Translations under genes and position numbers: made by a program
NCBI RefSeq assembly: GCF_016924835.1
Contig: NZ_CP070480.1
Coordinates: forward strand, 1-64,000
Source: Rothia sp. ZJ932
GTDB lineage: Bacteria > Actinomycetota > Actinomycetes > Actinomycetales > Micrococcaceae
DNA length: 64,000 nucleotides
Reading direction: 5' to 3'
Notes under the pieces: generated by a model
Seen by the model: the letters and a program-made list of their open reading frames with translations, nothing else
What the model was told of the DNA's origin: nothing
Databases searched by the model: none
In this document: positions 35,500 through 44,679 of the stretch, in pieces
Layout: each line of letters begins with the position of its first letter
How positions within the stretch are numbered: position 1 is the stretch's first letter

Positions 35500-35539
35500 A
35501 AGAAGCCTCTTTTGGAGTTTCACCCAAAAGAGGCTTCTT
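35500..35539. terminator. Terminator of the protease gene
   Basis: AAGAAGCCTCTTTTG pairs perfectly with CAAAAGAGGCTTCTT around a 10-nt loop. It lies after the protease stop (reverse strand). Confidence 0.92.
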
Positions 35540-35571
35540 ACCGCTAGGTTTTACTACCTGATTGAAAAAGG

Positions 35572-36255
35572 CTAGTTGATCGTGTGCTCGATCCAATCGA
35601 CCTGATCAAAAACGTCAGAGTAGTTGGTGGCAGGGTTGCTATCGGCTCCCGATGAAGAAAGGATGCCATGCACCTGATTGTTGACAAAGAACGGGCTACC
35701 TGAATCGCCCGAGCGCGGTCGGGAATCGCCCTGGTGGATGGTTGTAAAGAAGAATCCACGGTTATAGCCAGAATGATAACCATTGTTGGCCACTACGGAT
35801 TCAGTGGTGGTCAAGCGGTTGCCGGTGCCAACGCCCCAGCCATAAGCAAGCCCGCGATCGCCCTTCTTAAAGGATTCTGAAGGAAGCTCTGGGTAGCTTT
35901 CAAGTGATAGGTGATCTTTGAGGTGTACCAGGGCTAGGTCGCCCATAGGGGCAATCTTTACCGCGTCAGCGGTGTGTGCCTGATGCTGAGAGCGTTCCAC
36001 CCCGGTGTAAACCGTATGGTGTGCTCCAGGATTTTGGGTGATGCAGTGTGCTGCGGTAAGAGCCCATTCGGGTGACAGTGCTACAGCAGTGCAAGAGCCG
36101 ATGCCAGAAAGCGCAAGAACCTGGTGTGCGTGGGGATCTGTATCTGTTACAGGGGTTCCTTTGTAAAGTGCGCTAGCGGGCGCCAAGCTTCCTGCAAGCA
36201 GTGCTGCACTTGCAGCAAGGATTGAAACTACTTTTCGGGGACTGAAAAAAGGCAT
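35572..36255 (-). CDS. Secreted trypsin-like serine protease (S1 family)
   Basis: A 227-residue exported protease. A signal peptide with basic start and hydrophobic core ends near ASALYK (about 30). The catalytic triad is visible: His in ALTAAHC, Asp in GDLALVHL, Ser in SGDSGSPFF. Two Cys residues around the His loop could form the usual disulfide. GAGGAAT precedes ATG 36255. The mature enzyme is small for S1 and lacks extra domains. It lies upstream of the cholesterol oxidase but has its own terminator. Confidence 0.9.
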   Translation of the reverse strand: MPFFSPRKVVSILAASAALLAGSLAPASALYKGTPVTDTDPHAHQVLALSGIGSCTAVALSPEWALTAAHCITQNPGAHHTVYTGVERSQHQAHTADAVKIAPMGDLALVHLKDHLSLESYPELPSESFKKGDRGLAYGWGVGTGNRLTTTESVVANNGYHSGYNRGFFFTTIHQGDSRPRSGDSGSPFFVNNQVHGILSSSGADSNPATNYSDVFDQVDWIEHTIN

Positions 36256-36499
36256 ACATTCCTCTATTTACTATGTTTATTTAGTGTGGGGTACCATAAT
36301 ATTTAAGTTGCACAAGGTTAGCGGGTTAGGTCCTGAAAAAGTGGGGAAGTATGGGGAAATTTTCAGGAAAAACAGGCAACCTGTAAGACTGCAACTGGTA
36401 CTAGCCTAGTGGTAAGAATGCTTAGACTCAAACTAGATGGAGTGCTTAGGGGTAAAAATAAATGAAGATACAGTCTATTTCTAGTGTGGATGCTTTTGG
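36256..36499. promoter_or_regulatory. Region between MarR gene and protease gene
   Basis: A 244 bp AT-rich stretch that must hold the protease promoter. No hairpin or gene recognised. Confidence 0.3.
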
Positions 36500-37000
36500 C
36501 TATATATCTTTATTGTCATACTCGATGGTGGCTTTCAGAATCTTTGCATAAATGTTCCTGAGCATCGCGGTTTCCTCATTGCTAATGTTTTTGAAAACGA
36601 TGTCGCCAATCACCGAGTAGTAGACCTCGTAGGCTTCAGAAAAAATCTCGTAACCTTTATCGGTAATGCTGACTGCTAGGCCTCGTCTGTCTTTGTCTGC
36701 TTTGCACTTGTGAACCAGCCCCTGTTTAACCAGCGAATTGATCTGGTAGGTCAAACGCGAAGGTGAAATGCGCAGGGAATGAGAGAGTACGCCCATGCGC
36801 AACTCTCCGCTGTTAATAGCGTCGGGAGATTCCACCAGTAAGTGCAACAGCTTGTAGTCAACGAGCCTAATACCGGCACGTTTTTTGAGCGTGCGGTCGG
36901 TGAGTTCCCGCAAGTAATCACCGGAATCTATATAGAGCTGCCACAGATCAACGGGTGAGAGGGAGGTCTCATCGGTGTTTGGCATAGTTTTTGATGTCAT
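36500..37000 (-). CDS. MarR family transcriptional regulator
   Basis: A 166-residue winged-helix regulator. The core at about 45-110 includes LRMGVLSHSLRISPSRLTYQ followed by INSLVKQGLVHKCKADKDRRGLAVSIT, the MarR recognition helix and wing. ATG 37000 gives MTSKTMPNTDE with GGGGAAAG upstream. Divergent from the crcB pair; an inverted repeat lies between and is a likely operator for its own gene and perhaps the channels. Confidence 0.9.
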   Translation of the reverse strand: MTSKTMPNTDETSLSPVDLWQLYIDSGDYLRELTDRTLKKRAGIRLVDYKLLHLLVESPDAINSGELRMGVLSHSLRISPSRLTYQINSLVKQGLVHKCKADKDRRGLAVSITDKGYEIFSEAYEVYYSVIGDIVFKNISNEETAMLRNIYAKILKATIEYDNKDI

Positions 37001-37037
37001 CTTTCCCCGTAAGTACGAATCGCAGATTAATCTAATA

Positions 37038-37052
37038 AGTATTATCAATACT
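37038..37052. promoter_or_regulatory. Inverted repeat in the marR-crcB divergent region
   Basis: AGTATT-ATC-AATACT, within a wider AT-rich imperfect palindrome (TTAGTATTGATAATACTTATTA on the reverse strand). Typical MarR operator size. No fluoride riboswitch pattern was found upstream of crcB. Confidence 0.55.
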
Positions 37053-37069
37053 AATTACTGGCAGTAGTT

Positions 37070-37570
37070 GTGGGTGCTATATCTGGCATGTTTTCGGCGG
37101 CGGTGCACACATTGAGGGGTGAAATTTTGAAATTACACAAAATTCCACCTGGAGCCTGGGTTTTTGTTGGGGGAGGTGCAGGTGCCGTGACACGCTACTT
37201 CATCCTAGAGATCACCCCCTGGGATGGTCTTCTGATGGGGTACAAGATTCCCTGGGACGTTCTACTCATCAACTGCGTGGGAGCTATCGCGTTAGGGTTC
37301 CTGACCGGGTACATGCAATCCGGGGTTCGTACGGGGCGGACGCGACCTCACTCCGACGCTGTACGTTTGGGGCTGGGTGCAGGGTTCTTGGGCGGATTTA
37401 CAACATATTCGACTCTGGCTATGGGAATCCTAAGGCTCACGCGCGGGGGAAGCCCGGCAAGTGCTCTTTTCTACGCGAGTATCAGCCTGCTACTGGGTTT
37501 CTTTTTATGCTGGTGGGCAATGATCGCCGGTGAAAGGTTCGCTCATCGCACCGTAGGTGGTCTCTCATGA
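37070..37570 (+). CDS. crcB: Fluoride channel CrcB/Fluc, subunit 1
   Basis: A 166-residue four-helix membrane protein. Fluc motifs are GGGAGAVTRYF near 34, INCVGAIALGF near 68 and GFLGGFTTYST near 108. Two subunits form a dual-topology channel that exports fluoride. The GTG start is uncertain; ATG 37088 is an alternative. About 20 extra residues precede the first helix. It overlaps the second crcB by four bases. Confidence 0.9.
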   Translation: MGAISGMFSAAVHTLRGEILKLHKIPPGAWVFVGGGAGAVTRYFILEITPWDGLLMGYKIPWDVLLINCVGAIALGFLTGYMQSGVRTGRTRPHSDAVRLGLGAGFLGGFTTYSTLAMGILRLTRGGSPASALFYASISLLLGFFLCWWAMIAGERFAHRTVGGLS

Positions 37571-37971
37571 CTTTGATGCTGACCGGGGCTATATTTATTG
37601 CCGGTGGGGTAGGTGCCTGGTGTAGATACACACTGGATAAGCTCATGAAATCTGCCCTGCCGCGCAAAACGTATCTTTCTATACCGCTGATTAATGCCGC
37701 AGGTTCGCTGATGCTGGGCGCGCTCGTAGGGGCACTGCCCTTATTCGCACCAGAACTCACCTCCTTCTCGACCTTCCCAGCCATCGCGGGAATTGGTTTT
37801 TTGGGAGCCTTCACCACCTTCTCAACAGCCATGGTCGAAGCTGTCACCGCCGCGAGGAACGCGCGTCCGGCTCTCGCCTGCTGGCTACTGTGCGGTCAGC
37901 TCATGGTGTGCATTATCGCTGCCTGGTGCGGTTTCTTTGCGCCATTTTTGATAACACTGATGAGAAGGTAG
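37567..37971 (+). CDS. crcB: Fluoride channel CrcB/Fluc, subunit 2
   Basis: A 134-residue partner with GGVGAWCRYTL, INAAGSLMLGAL and GFLGAFTTFST. In actinobacteria and other Gram-positives the two CrcB genes are adjacent and the proteins form a heterodimer with opposite orientation. ATG overlaps the stop of the first gene. Four membrane helices. Confidence 0.92.
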   Translation: MTLMLTGAIFIAGGVGAWCRYTLDKLMKSALPRKTYLSIPLINAAGSLMLGALVGALPLFAPELTSFSTFPAIAGIGFLGAFTTFSTAMVEAVTAARNARPALACWLLCGQLMVCIIAAWCGFFAPFLITLMRR

Positions 37972-38065
37972 GTAAACACCACACCCACAAAAATTGATGT
38001 ACCCGTGCCCAGCGCGTAGAGTGCAAGTCTGGTTTTACGTTTGAGGTGAAGAGGCGGTTACCTGC

Positions 38066-38656
38066 ATGAACCTAGCTGATCTTTTAGTGCAAGCCGTCAT
38101 CCTGTGGGTGGGCTTGGGGCTGATTCTGGTGCCCATTTACCTGACTACCAGCCACCACTGGAAAGAAAAAGTACAGCGACACTGGTACATCGTTCTGCCG
38201 CTTTTTCTGCTGTACATCTGCACAGTCATTTCATTTACTTTCCTGCCACTACCTGATGACAGTGAGTTCAAATGTAACTCCAGCCTCTACTACCCACGCT
38301 TCTTTCCCGGATGGAGCCTGCAGTTTGCTTTGAGAGATAGCGGCGGCAACCTTTTATCGGCTTTGTCTAGTACATATGTTCTTCAGGTAATACTTAACGT
38401 GCTTCTCTTTCTGCCGCTCGGAGTCTTTCTGCACCGCGTCCTAGGATTCAATTTTCGCTCCTGTGTTCTGGTGGGTTTTGCTGCAACCATGCTTATTGAA
38501 CTCACCCAAGCAACCGGGCTTTGGGGCTACTACGACTGCCCCTACCGCACCTTCGACGTAGAAGATCTCATGGCAAATACGCTTGGCTGCGCCGCGGGAT
38601 GGATTCTCTGCGAAGCACTGCGCCTACACGGCAAACGCGAACTGCCCAGCCTGTAA
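38066..38656 (+). CDS. VanZ-like family membrane protein
   Basis: A 196-residue protein with five membrane helices. The VanZ-like core is visible in NVLLFLPLGVFLHRVLG and SCVLVGFAATMLIELTQATGL followed by FDVEDLMANTLG near 165, the family signature. Members include teicoplanin-resistance VanZ, but most have unknown function. Gene stands alone between crcB and the permease. ATG 38066 has only a distant GAGG. Confidence 0.85.
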   Translation: MNLADLLVQAVILWVGLGLILVPIYLTTSHHWKEKVQRHWYIVLPLFLLYICTVISFTFLPLPDDSEFKCNSSLYYPRFFPGWSLQFALRDSGGNLLSALSSTYVLQVILNVLLFLPLGVFLHRVLGFNFRSCVLVGFAATMLIELTQATGLWGYYDCPYRTFDVEDLMANTLGCAAGWILCEALRLHGKRELPSL

Positions 38657-38852
38657 AAAATCACCTGGCTCACTTAAAGATTCAGGGGTCGCTGAGAACC
38701 ATAAGAGGTGCTTAGTTCCACACCGTCAGCGCGCATAAACCCCGGCTTCAATGAATAAATATAGGGTAGTGTGAATATGTACTTTTAGCCCGCACCATCA
38801 CCGAAGACTGGCGCGGCACGCAATTTTTGCACTCTCAATTTCAAGAGGAAAC

Positions 38853-40328
38853 ATGGCTTCACCAGAACACGTGAAAGACCCCAGCGACGCCTACGCCCAC
38901 GAACAAGTTGGTTTCAAACAGGGGCTCAAACCCCGCCAAATCCAGATGATTGCCATGGGCGGCTCCATCGGCACCGGTCTCTTCCTGGGTGCGGGCGGAC
39001 GCCTGGCGGACGCTGGCCCTTCCCTCTTTGTGCTCTACGCTATCGCCGGTTTCTTCGGCTACCTGATTCTACGTCAGCTGGGCGAACTGGTTGCCTACCG
39101 ACCCTCGTCCGGCTCATTCGTCTCATACACCCGTGAGTTCTACGGCGAAAAATCCGCCTACTTCGTGGGCTGGATGTACTGGCTCTCCTGGGCTGCAACC
39201 GCCATCGTAGATGCCACCGCGATTGCCATCTACTTTCGCTGGTTTGGGCAGTACATCGAGGCAATCAACGATATTCCCCAATGGGCCATCGCCCTCGTTG
39301 TAGTGGTAGTTGTGGTTGCCATGAACCTCGTATCGGTCAAACTCTTTGGCGAACTTGAGTTCTGGTTCGCGCTGATTAAGGTCGGTTCGCTCGTGGTCTT
39401 TATGATCATCGGTATCTTCTTCGTCATCTTCGGAACCCCCAACGGTAACCCCACCGGGTTCTCACTCATCGCCGACAACGGCGGCTTACTGCCCAACGGA
39501 CTGATGCCCGCGCTGGTAGTTTCTCAGGGCGTCATCTTTGCTTACTCGGGTATTGAACTGGTCGGTACCGCATCGGGCGAAACAAAGGACGCGCGCACCG
39601 CCATTCCGCGCGCCGTCAACACCGTGGTCTGGCGCATCGCAATCTTCTACGTCGGTTCAATTCTGTTGCTAACCCTGCTACTGCCGCACACCGCATACTC
39701 CGCCGACGAGTCACCCTTTGTGACCTTCTTCGACTCCATCGGTGTTGGATATGCAGCCCCCATTATGCAGCTTGTTGTCATCACAGCGGCAGCATCATCA
39801 CTCAACGCGGGTCTATACTCCACCGGGCGCATTATGCACTCCATGTCGCTCAACGGCTCAGCGCCCCTGTTTGCCGGCAAACTCTCCCGCTCAGGCGTAC
39901 CCTACGGCGGCATTCTACTCACCGGTATTGTTTCCATTATTGGTGTGGGTCTTAACTGGTGGGTTCCCGCTCAAGCATTTGAAATTGTGCTCAACATTTC
40001 TGCCATTGCTATCATCATTGGCTGGGCGGCTATCACCCTGCCCCATATGAAGTTCGTTGCCCTGGCTCGCGCGGGCAAGTACATACGTCCGCACTACCAG
40101 GCGCCCCTAGCGCCCGTGAGCAACTGGGTGACCCTCGCCTTCCTCTTGTCAGTGATGGTTCTTGTTGCTTTTGATTACCCGGTGGGAACCTACACTATGG
40201 CGTCAATGGCTGTAGTGCTGCCGCTAATGGCTCTGGGCTGGTTCTTTGTGCGGACGCGCGTAGCCGACGTAGCGGCACGGCGAGCTGACGCACATGATGA
40301 CTCAACCACAACCATCACTCTGCCCTAA
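38853..40328 (+). CDS. Amino acid permease, APC superfamily (AnsP/CycA-like)
   Basis: A 491-residue carrier with 12 membrane helices. It has the amino acid transporter motif IGTGLFLGAGGRLADAGPS near 37 and SGIELVGTASGETKDARTAIP near 245. Similar proteins transport L-asparagine, or D-Ala, Gly and Ser; the sequence does not choose. AAGAGGAA before ATG 38853. A hairpin after the stop (about 40330-40370) probably ends the transcript. Confidence 0.88.
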   Translation: MASPEHVKDPSDAYAHEQVGFKQGLKPRQIQMIAMGGSIGTGLFLGAGGRLADAGPSLFVLYAIAGFFGYLILRQLGELVAYRPSSGSFVSYTREFYGEKSAYFVGWMYWLSWAATAIVDATAIAIYFRWFGQYIEAINDIPQWAIALVVVVVVVAMNLVSVKLFGELEFWFALIKVGSLVVFMIIGIFFVIFGTPNGNPTGFSLIADNGGLLPNGLMPALVVSQGVIFAYSGIELVGTASGETKDARTAIPRAVNTVVWRIAIFYVGSILLLTLLLPHTAYSADESPFVTFFDSIGVGYAAPIMQLVVITAAASSLNAGLYSTGRIMHSMSLNGSAPLFAGKLSRSGVPYGGILLTGIVSIIGVGLNWWVPAQAFEIVLNISAIAIIIGWAAITLPHMKFVALARAGKYIRPHYQAPLAPVSNWVTLAFLLSVMVLVAFDYPVGTYTMASMAVVLPLMALGWFFVRTRVADVAARRADAHDDSTTTITLP

Positions 40329-40851
40329 GACCCTCGAATTTTGAGAGTCCGGGGTTTTGATGCCCGGTTTCTTCCTTTGAAGTGGGGAGCTAGCGCTGAT
40401 CGGAGTGCGGGATGGGGCGCGGGCTCAAGGAGCTGGACGCGGTCGTTAGCCTTTTTGTCTCGCTTGAGGTTCTAAGTGTTGCTTCTTGACCACTCGCGTC
40501 CGCCCCGCTCACCCTCTACACCTTATAAGCGCGATACCGTCCGTCACTGCCTGTCATCATAAGCCGTCTGAGCACTCGGTTATTCCCTACTGAACAACCC
40601 CTCACACGGCAAAGACCGCACCTAGCTAAAAGCTAAGTGCGGTCTTTCCTTTGAGTTTCCCTAATACCGGTGTGAATACACTAAAAATACAACTCAAACC
40701 GTTTTGCTGAGCAAATCTTTACGGAGGTTATATGCCAAACGGCCGCTTAGATAAATGCCACCGACCAGACCCCATTTTTCTGGCTCGGGGCGTAAACGAC
40801 CGCTCAGCATACCGTGCAATAGCCAGTACCCCTACGGCTATGTACGTTTCC
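40329..40851. other. Intergenic region after the permease gene
   Basis: About 520 bp with no supported gene. It has a perfect-looking stem AAAGACCGCAC / GTGCGGTCTTT at 40611-40647, a bidirectional terminator. The word GGACGCG occurs at 40435 and CGCGTCC at 40496. Frames seen from 40732 on overlap the GH16 gene and look like shadows. Confidence 0.6.
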
Positions 40852-42342
40852 CTAACCCAGGTATGCCCACACGCGGACGTAGTCCACTTCGAGTGCGCAA
40901 TCCCGGGTGCTATCAGCCATGCCACCCCACCAAGCGTTACCAGCCTGCATGCTCAGGCGGATGTTAAAGTTCGCTCCGGTGGGAAGCGCGGTTGCATAGC
41001 GCGGGTTGTTTGAAGAGACGAACATGTATTCAATGTCGTCAAAGTAAAAACGAATACCCGCAGGGGTCTTTTCAACGGCCCAGGTGTGGTACTCGTCTGC
41101 AAGTACCTGACCCAGAACCGGAATCATTTTGTTGTGCTTGGACTTGTTGCCCTGCTGCTGACCGTAGTGTACGGACGCTTCTGAGCGGTTGGTCGGGTCA
41201 AAGCTCTGCTTGCCTGAGGTGTAGCCGTATGACTCTGAGATGTCGATCTCGCCAAGCAGTTTGGTGTTGTCGGGGCGCATCCAGATGCCACCCCATGCGC
41301 CGATGTGTTCGGGACGTGAAACGGGTTGCTTTGCGCGGTATTCGAGGCGGAAGTACTCTGCTGAGAACTTGCCGATGGTGTCGATATAACCGGTTGCCCA
41401 GTTGCGTACCTTGCCGTCGCGGTAGATGTGTTCCTGACTTGCGGGGAGCTTTTTCAGCCAGATCTTCGCAACTGAATCCTGAACGGTGACAGCATCTGAG
41501 AGGATAACTGCCTGATCGTAGCCAACATAATCGTTGTTACGGATTCGCCACTTTGAGCCATCGACGGTGCCGGTGCCGTAGTAGGCGGCGTTGTCGAAGT
41601 CGTCTTCGAAGATGACCTGCCCCCAGCCGGGCTGAACCATTGAGCCACGGAACTGGCCCCATTCGCCTGCGGTTGCCTGTGAAACGTTGAGCTTGGTGGC
41701 GGCGGGAGCGTGGCGTGAAACGTAACCGCTGACGCCGGTGCCGGTGCCCTGGGGCATACCTGAAAGGGGTACGTTGATGTCATCTGCTGCGATGCGAATC
41801 GCGGGCTGACCTGCGAAAACAACCTGTGCTTCGAGGTGACGAGCGCGGGCGCTCAATGCCAAGTCGAAGGAGAGTTCCTGGTCAATGAGAGGGCGGGCAA
41901 TGTTGAGAATCTGATGCTTGATGACGGTGGTTCGGTTGTTGATAATGCGCTCAATGGTGAACTCGTACTGGCGGTATGAGGTGATTGCCAGTGCTGCTGC
42001 GTAGAAGTCCCTGCCATCTGCTGAGCGGCGGAGGATCACGCGGGGGTAAACGGAGCCTGAGCGGGGTGAGACGGTGTCAAAGTGTGCTGATACCAGCGCG
42101 TCGGAGGGGGAGGGCTCGGGTGCTGGGATGAAGCGGGAGCCGGTGCTGGGGTTTGCAGTGAACGCCTGCGCAAAGGGATTGACGTAGGTGACGTCGTTGA
42201 TGGGGGTGAAGCGGAGGCGACCTGCGGGCAACTCTGCGCTGTTGAGTGCAAGGGTGTTTGCATTTGCTGCAGGCACGAAGGCGAGGGTTGCTGCGCCTGC
42301 GATTGATGATGCTAGAACTGAGCGACGTGAAAGAGTAAGCAT
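40852..42342 (-). CDS. Secreted glycoside hydrolase family 16 enzyme (beta-glucanase-like)
   Basis: A 496-residue Tat-type exported enzyme. The signal LSRRSVLASS (residues 3-12), a hydrophobic core and an ANAN cleavage region (near 30) are clear. Residues about 31-225 are a beta-rich region without recognised domain. The GH16 domain covers about 235-495, with catalytic motif GEIDISESYGY (E-I-D-x-x-E) near 387, WGGIWMRPD and YHTWAVEKTP, then the C-terminal EVDYVRVW. AGGA precedes ATG 42342; the longer frame is rejected. Probable substrate is a beta-1,3- or 1,4-glucan. Confidence 0.88.
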   Translation of the reverse strand: MLTLSRRSVLASSIAGAATLAFVPAANANTLALNSAELPAGRLRFTPINDVTYVNPFAQAFTANPSTGSRFIPAPEPSPSDALVSAHFDTVSPRSGSVYPRVILRRSADGRDFYAAALAITSYRQYEFTIERIINNRTTVIKHQILNIARPLIDQELSFDLALSARARHLEAQVVFAGQPAIRIAADDINVPLSGMPQGTGTGVSGYVSRHAPAATKLNVSQATAGEWGQFRGSMVQPGWGQVIFEDDFDNAAYYGTGTVDGSKWRIRNNDYVGYDQAVILSDAVTVQDSVAKIWLKKLPASQEHIYRDGKVRNWATGYIDTIGKFSAEYFRLEYRAKQPVSRPEHIGAWGGIWMRPDNTKLLGEIDISESYGYTSGKQSFDPTNRSEASVHYGQQQGNKSKHNKMIPVLGQVLADEYHTWAVEKTPAGIRFYFDDIEYMFVSSNNPRYATALPTGANFNIRLSMQAGNAWWGGMADSTRDCALEVDYVRVWAYLG

Positions 42343-42617
42343 GATTTTTTTCCTGTAGTCGGGGTACTCAATGGGGTACGTGTTGTTCGGGGATCGTTTG
42401 GGCAGTTGAAGTGCTAGAGACATTGGGGTGAATGTCTTTCGCTTGGGGTACCTTCTGTGCCTTGGCGACAGAGAAAAATCTATCAGGGATTTTCTTGCCC
42501 ACCAGGTGGGGGACAAATAAAAAAGATGGGTGCAAGCCCTTGAGGGGTATTGGTTTCAGAAGAAACTATTGGTTTTCTAGGTAAAACCGTTTAGGGGACA
42601 AAATAAGTGTGTTCTGC

Positions 42618-42640
42618 AACATATTTTGAAAACATGTCTT
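42618..42640. repeat. Palindromic element P, partial copy
   Basis: AACATATTTTGAAAACATGTCTT. The reverse complement matches the centre of the elements at 26507 and 60821, without the outer arms. Confidence 0.55.
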
Positions 42641-43156
42641 GTGTGGGTGGTTTTTAGAACGCTAATAAATGAAAAGCCAATCAATGTAAAGTAAAAAGGT
42701 TTTCTTAAACGCGCTGTGTGTTAACGAAAGCAAGAATCTTCCGCTTTGAAATACTGGTAAATCCACTGGTTAAAGTGGTTAAAGAGTGGGTTTTGTGGAA
42801 TCCTGTCATCCCTATTTTCTGGGCGCAAGCAGAGAACATGGCTGGTGTAGAAATTATTACCTAGCGGTAACGTACATGCCTGCTGAGAGGCTCTTTTGCC
42901 TTCTGAAGACCCTCGCTGCCGCTGAGCAGGGGGGCAAGGCTGGTCTTGTAGAGCTTGTGGGGGATAAGCTGTGAAGTTCTTAAAATGCCTGCCTGTAGTT
43001 TTGCCTCCCGTCCGGTGAATGGGGGACAAAATTTAGTCGCTCAGGATGCATAGGCGTGGCTGCACATCACTAAAACGCGCCGCCAACTCACCTCTTTGCC
43101 AGCTTCTACCCGCTGTAAAAGGGCGAAACGCGCGTCCGCCCCCGATCTCAGTCAAG

Positions 43157-43221
43157 GGTGTGACCACCCTCTGCCCCGGTGACCACAATAAACGTGGTCA
43201 CCTGGGCAGAGTATGGTCACT
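43157..43221. repeat. Dispersed palindromic repeat R, copy 2
   Basis: Shorter version. GGTGTGACCAC is followed by the stem CTCTGCCCCGGTGACCAC (43169-43186) and GTGGTCACCTGGGCAGAG (43194-43211). It lacks the inner 20-25 bp present in copies 1 and 3. Confidence 0.9.
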
Positions 43222-43264
43222 CCGGCTCCGTCCAACCCCTTCTGCCCCGCCCTGCGTGTCGGGC

Positions 43265-43303
43265 AAAAAAAGGGGCAGGACGCGCGGTGTTGCATCCTGC
43301 CCC
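43265..43303. terminator. Terminator of argE
   Basis: GGGGCAGGA (43272-43280) pairs with TCCTGCCCC (43295-43303). On the reverse strand a T7 run follows. Confidence 0.88.
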
Positions 43304-43330
43304 CTTGGCTGGCTCACGGTTGCCCAGTGT

Positions 43331-44545
43331 TTATTTGCCTTGCGCCCAGCTCAGAATGTTACGTATAAAGTCTTCGCAGGCTTCGATTTGGGTGAGCTCA
43401 ATCCACTCGTTAGGGGTATGTGCTTGGGCAATGTCACCGGGGCCGCAGACGATGGTTGCCACGCCCGCTGCCTGAAACTGCCCGCCTTCGGTGCCGTAGG
43501 GAACCTTAGCGCCCTCACCGATGCCGCCCATCTCGCCGCCGAAAGTGATGATGGGTGAGCCTTCTTTCGCGCCGAGGGCGGGCACGCGCGCGAGAAGTTC
43601 GTGCTTAATGGAAACCTGAGATTCCAGAGATCCGGGTTCCGCTCCTGAGAGCTGTTCGGCGCTGCGGGCGCGGGTGCGTAGCTCTTCGCCGAGGGCTTCA
43701 ACATAGGCTTCGATCTCATCGATGACGGCTTGCGCGTCGATAGTGGGCAGTGCCCTGAAGTCGTATTCGAGCACGGTGTCTTGGGCGATGATGTTGTATT
43801 GTACCCCGCCGCGTGCCACGGTGACGCCGCCAGTCGAGAAGGGTGTGACGAACCCCCTATCGAAGGGGCCCTCTTCAATCCACCGCTGTGCCAGTTCATC
43901 AAAGAAGGTGATGAATTTTCCTGCTACAGCCACAGAGTTGACCCCGTGCGGGGCGAGGGATGCGTGCTTGGCAACGCCGCGCAGGGTGACGCGTCCGCGG
44001 TGGGCGCCCTTGTGCGCGGCGATAACCTGCATCATAGAAGGCTCACCCACCACGCAGAATTCGGGGGTGAGACCACGCTGTACCATGTCTTCGATCATGC
44101 GAGGTGCTCCCACGCAGCCGATTTCCTCGTCGTATGAGAAGGCGAAATGTACCGGATGCGCCAGCTTCGCCTGGGCAAATTCGGGCAGCAGGTGCATGGC
44201 AACACCGATGTAGGCTTTCATATCTGATGATCCGCGACCGTAGAGTTTGCCGTCTTTGACGGTGGCGGTGAAGGGATCTGTGTTCCAATCTTGACCCTCA
44301 ACGGGCACCACATCGGTGTGACCTGAAATCACCACTCCACCGGTGGTTGAGCCATCGTGGGCAGGCAACGTCACGAACATATTGGCACGCTCACCGTCGT
44401 CACTGTAGGTGTAATGCGGGGTGAAACCATATTTATCAAACTCGTCCGCTAGAATCTTCAGCAGACCTTTATTAGAGGTTTCACTGACAGTGGGTTCGGC
44501 AATCAGCTTTTCAATCCAGGGGAAGGAGTCTGGCAGGGCGCTCAT
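43331..44545 (-). CDS. argE: Acetylornithine deacetylase (M20 family)
   Basis: A 404-residue zinc peptidase-family enzyme that removes the acetyl group of N-acetylornithine in arginine synthesis. Metal and catalytic residues are in GHTDVVPV (His, Asp), GRGSSDMKAY (Asp), DEEIGCVGA (Glu) and GEPSMMQV. The C-terminus has YGTEGGQFQAAG with the last metal ligand region. ATG 44545 is preferred; MKEVAM at 44557 is an alternative. Other arg genes are not adjacent, so a broader M20 deacylase role is possible. Confidence 0.88.
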   Translation of the reverse strand: MSALPDSFPWIEKLIAEPTVSETSNKGLLKILADEFDKYGFTPHYTYSDDGERANMFVTLPAHDGSTTGGVVISGHTDVVPVEGQDWNTDPFTATVKDGKLYGRGSSDMKAYIGVAMHLLPEFAQAKLAHPVHFAFSYDEEIGCVGAPRMIEDMVQRGLTPEFCVVGEPSMMQVIAAHKGAHRGRVTLRGVAKHASLAPHGVNSVAVAGKFITFFDELAQRWIEEGPFDRGFVTPFSTGGVTVARGGVQYNIIAQDTVLEYDFRALPTIDAQAVIDEIEAYVEALGEELRTRARSAEQLSGAEPGSLESQVSIKHELLARVPALGAKEGSPIITFGGEMGGIGEGAKVPYGTEGGQFQAAGVATIVCGPGDIAQAHTPNEWIELTQIEACEDFIRNILSWAQGK

Positions 44546-44679
44546 AGCTACTTCTTTCATTTCTGTGGTGCTGTGTGATGTATACAAAAACACCGCACCT
44601 ATTCTGCGGCGTTCTTCATTACCTTAAGAATGCCACCGACAAGGCGCGGTGTGCTGGCGCTGTTGAGTACCTGAAAAAT

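Larger units (their letters stand above)
42343..43330. other. Intergenic region with repeats
   Basis: Nearly 1 kb. From 42343 to about 42720 it is AT-rich and includes AACATATTTTGAAAACATG (42618) related to element P. From 42786 to 42974 a forward frame shows LKTLAAAEQGGKAGLVELVG, perhaps a gene remnant without start signal. Repeat R copy 2 is at 43157-43221 and a terminator at 43272. No firm gene. Confidence 0.55.

Noticed and set aside
37000-37069. Fluoride riboswitch upstream of crcB
   Set aside because: The conserved crcB-motif sequence was not seen.
42721-43029. Frames on both strands after the GH16 gene
   Set aside because: Overlapping, low-complexity, no ribosome-binding site, no recognisable family.
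43046-43558. Forward frames overlapping argE and repeat R
   Set aside because: Antisense to argE, which has full family motifs.
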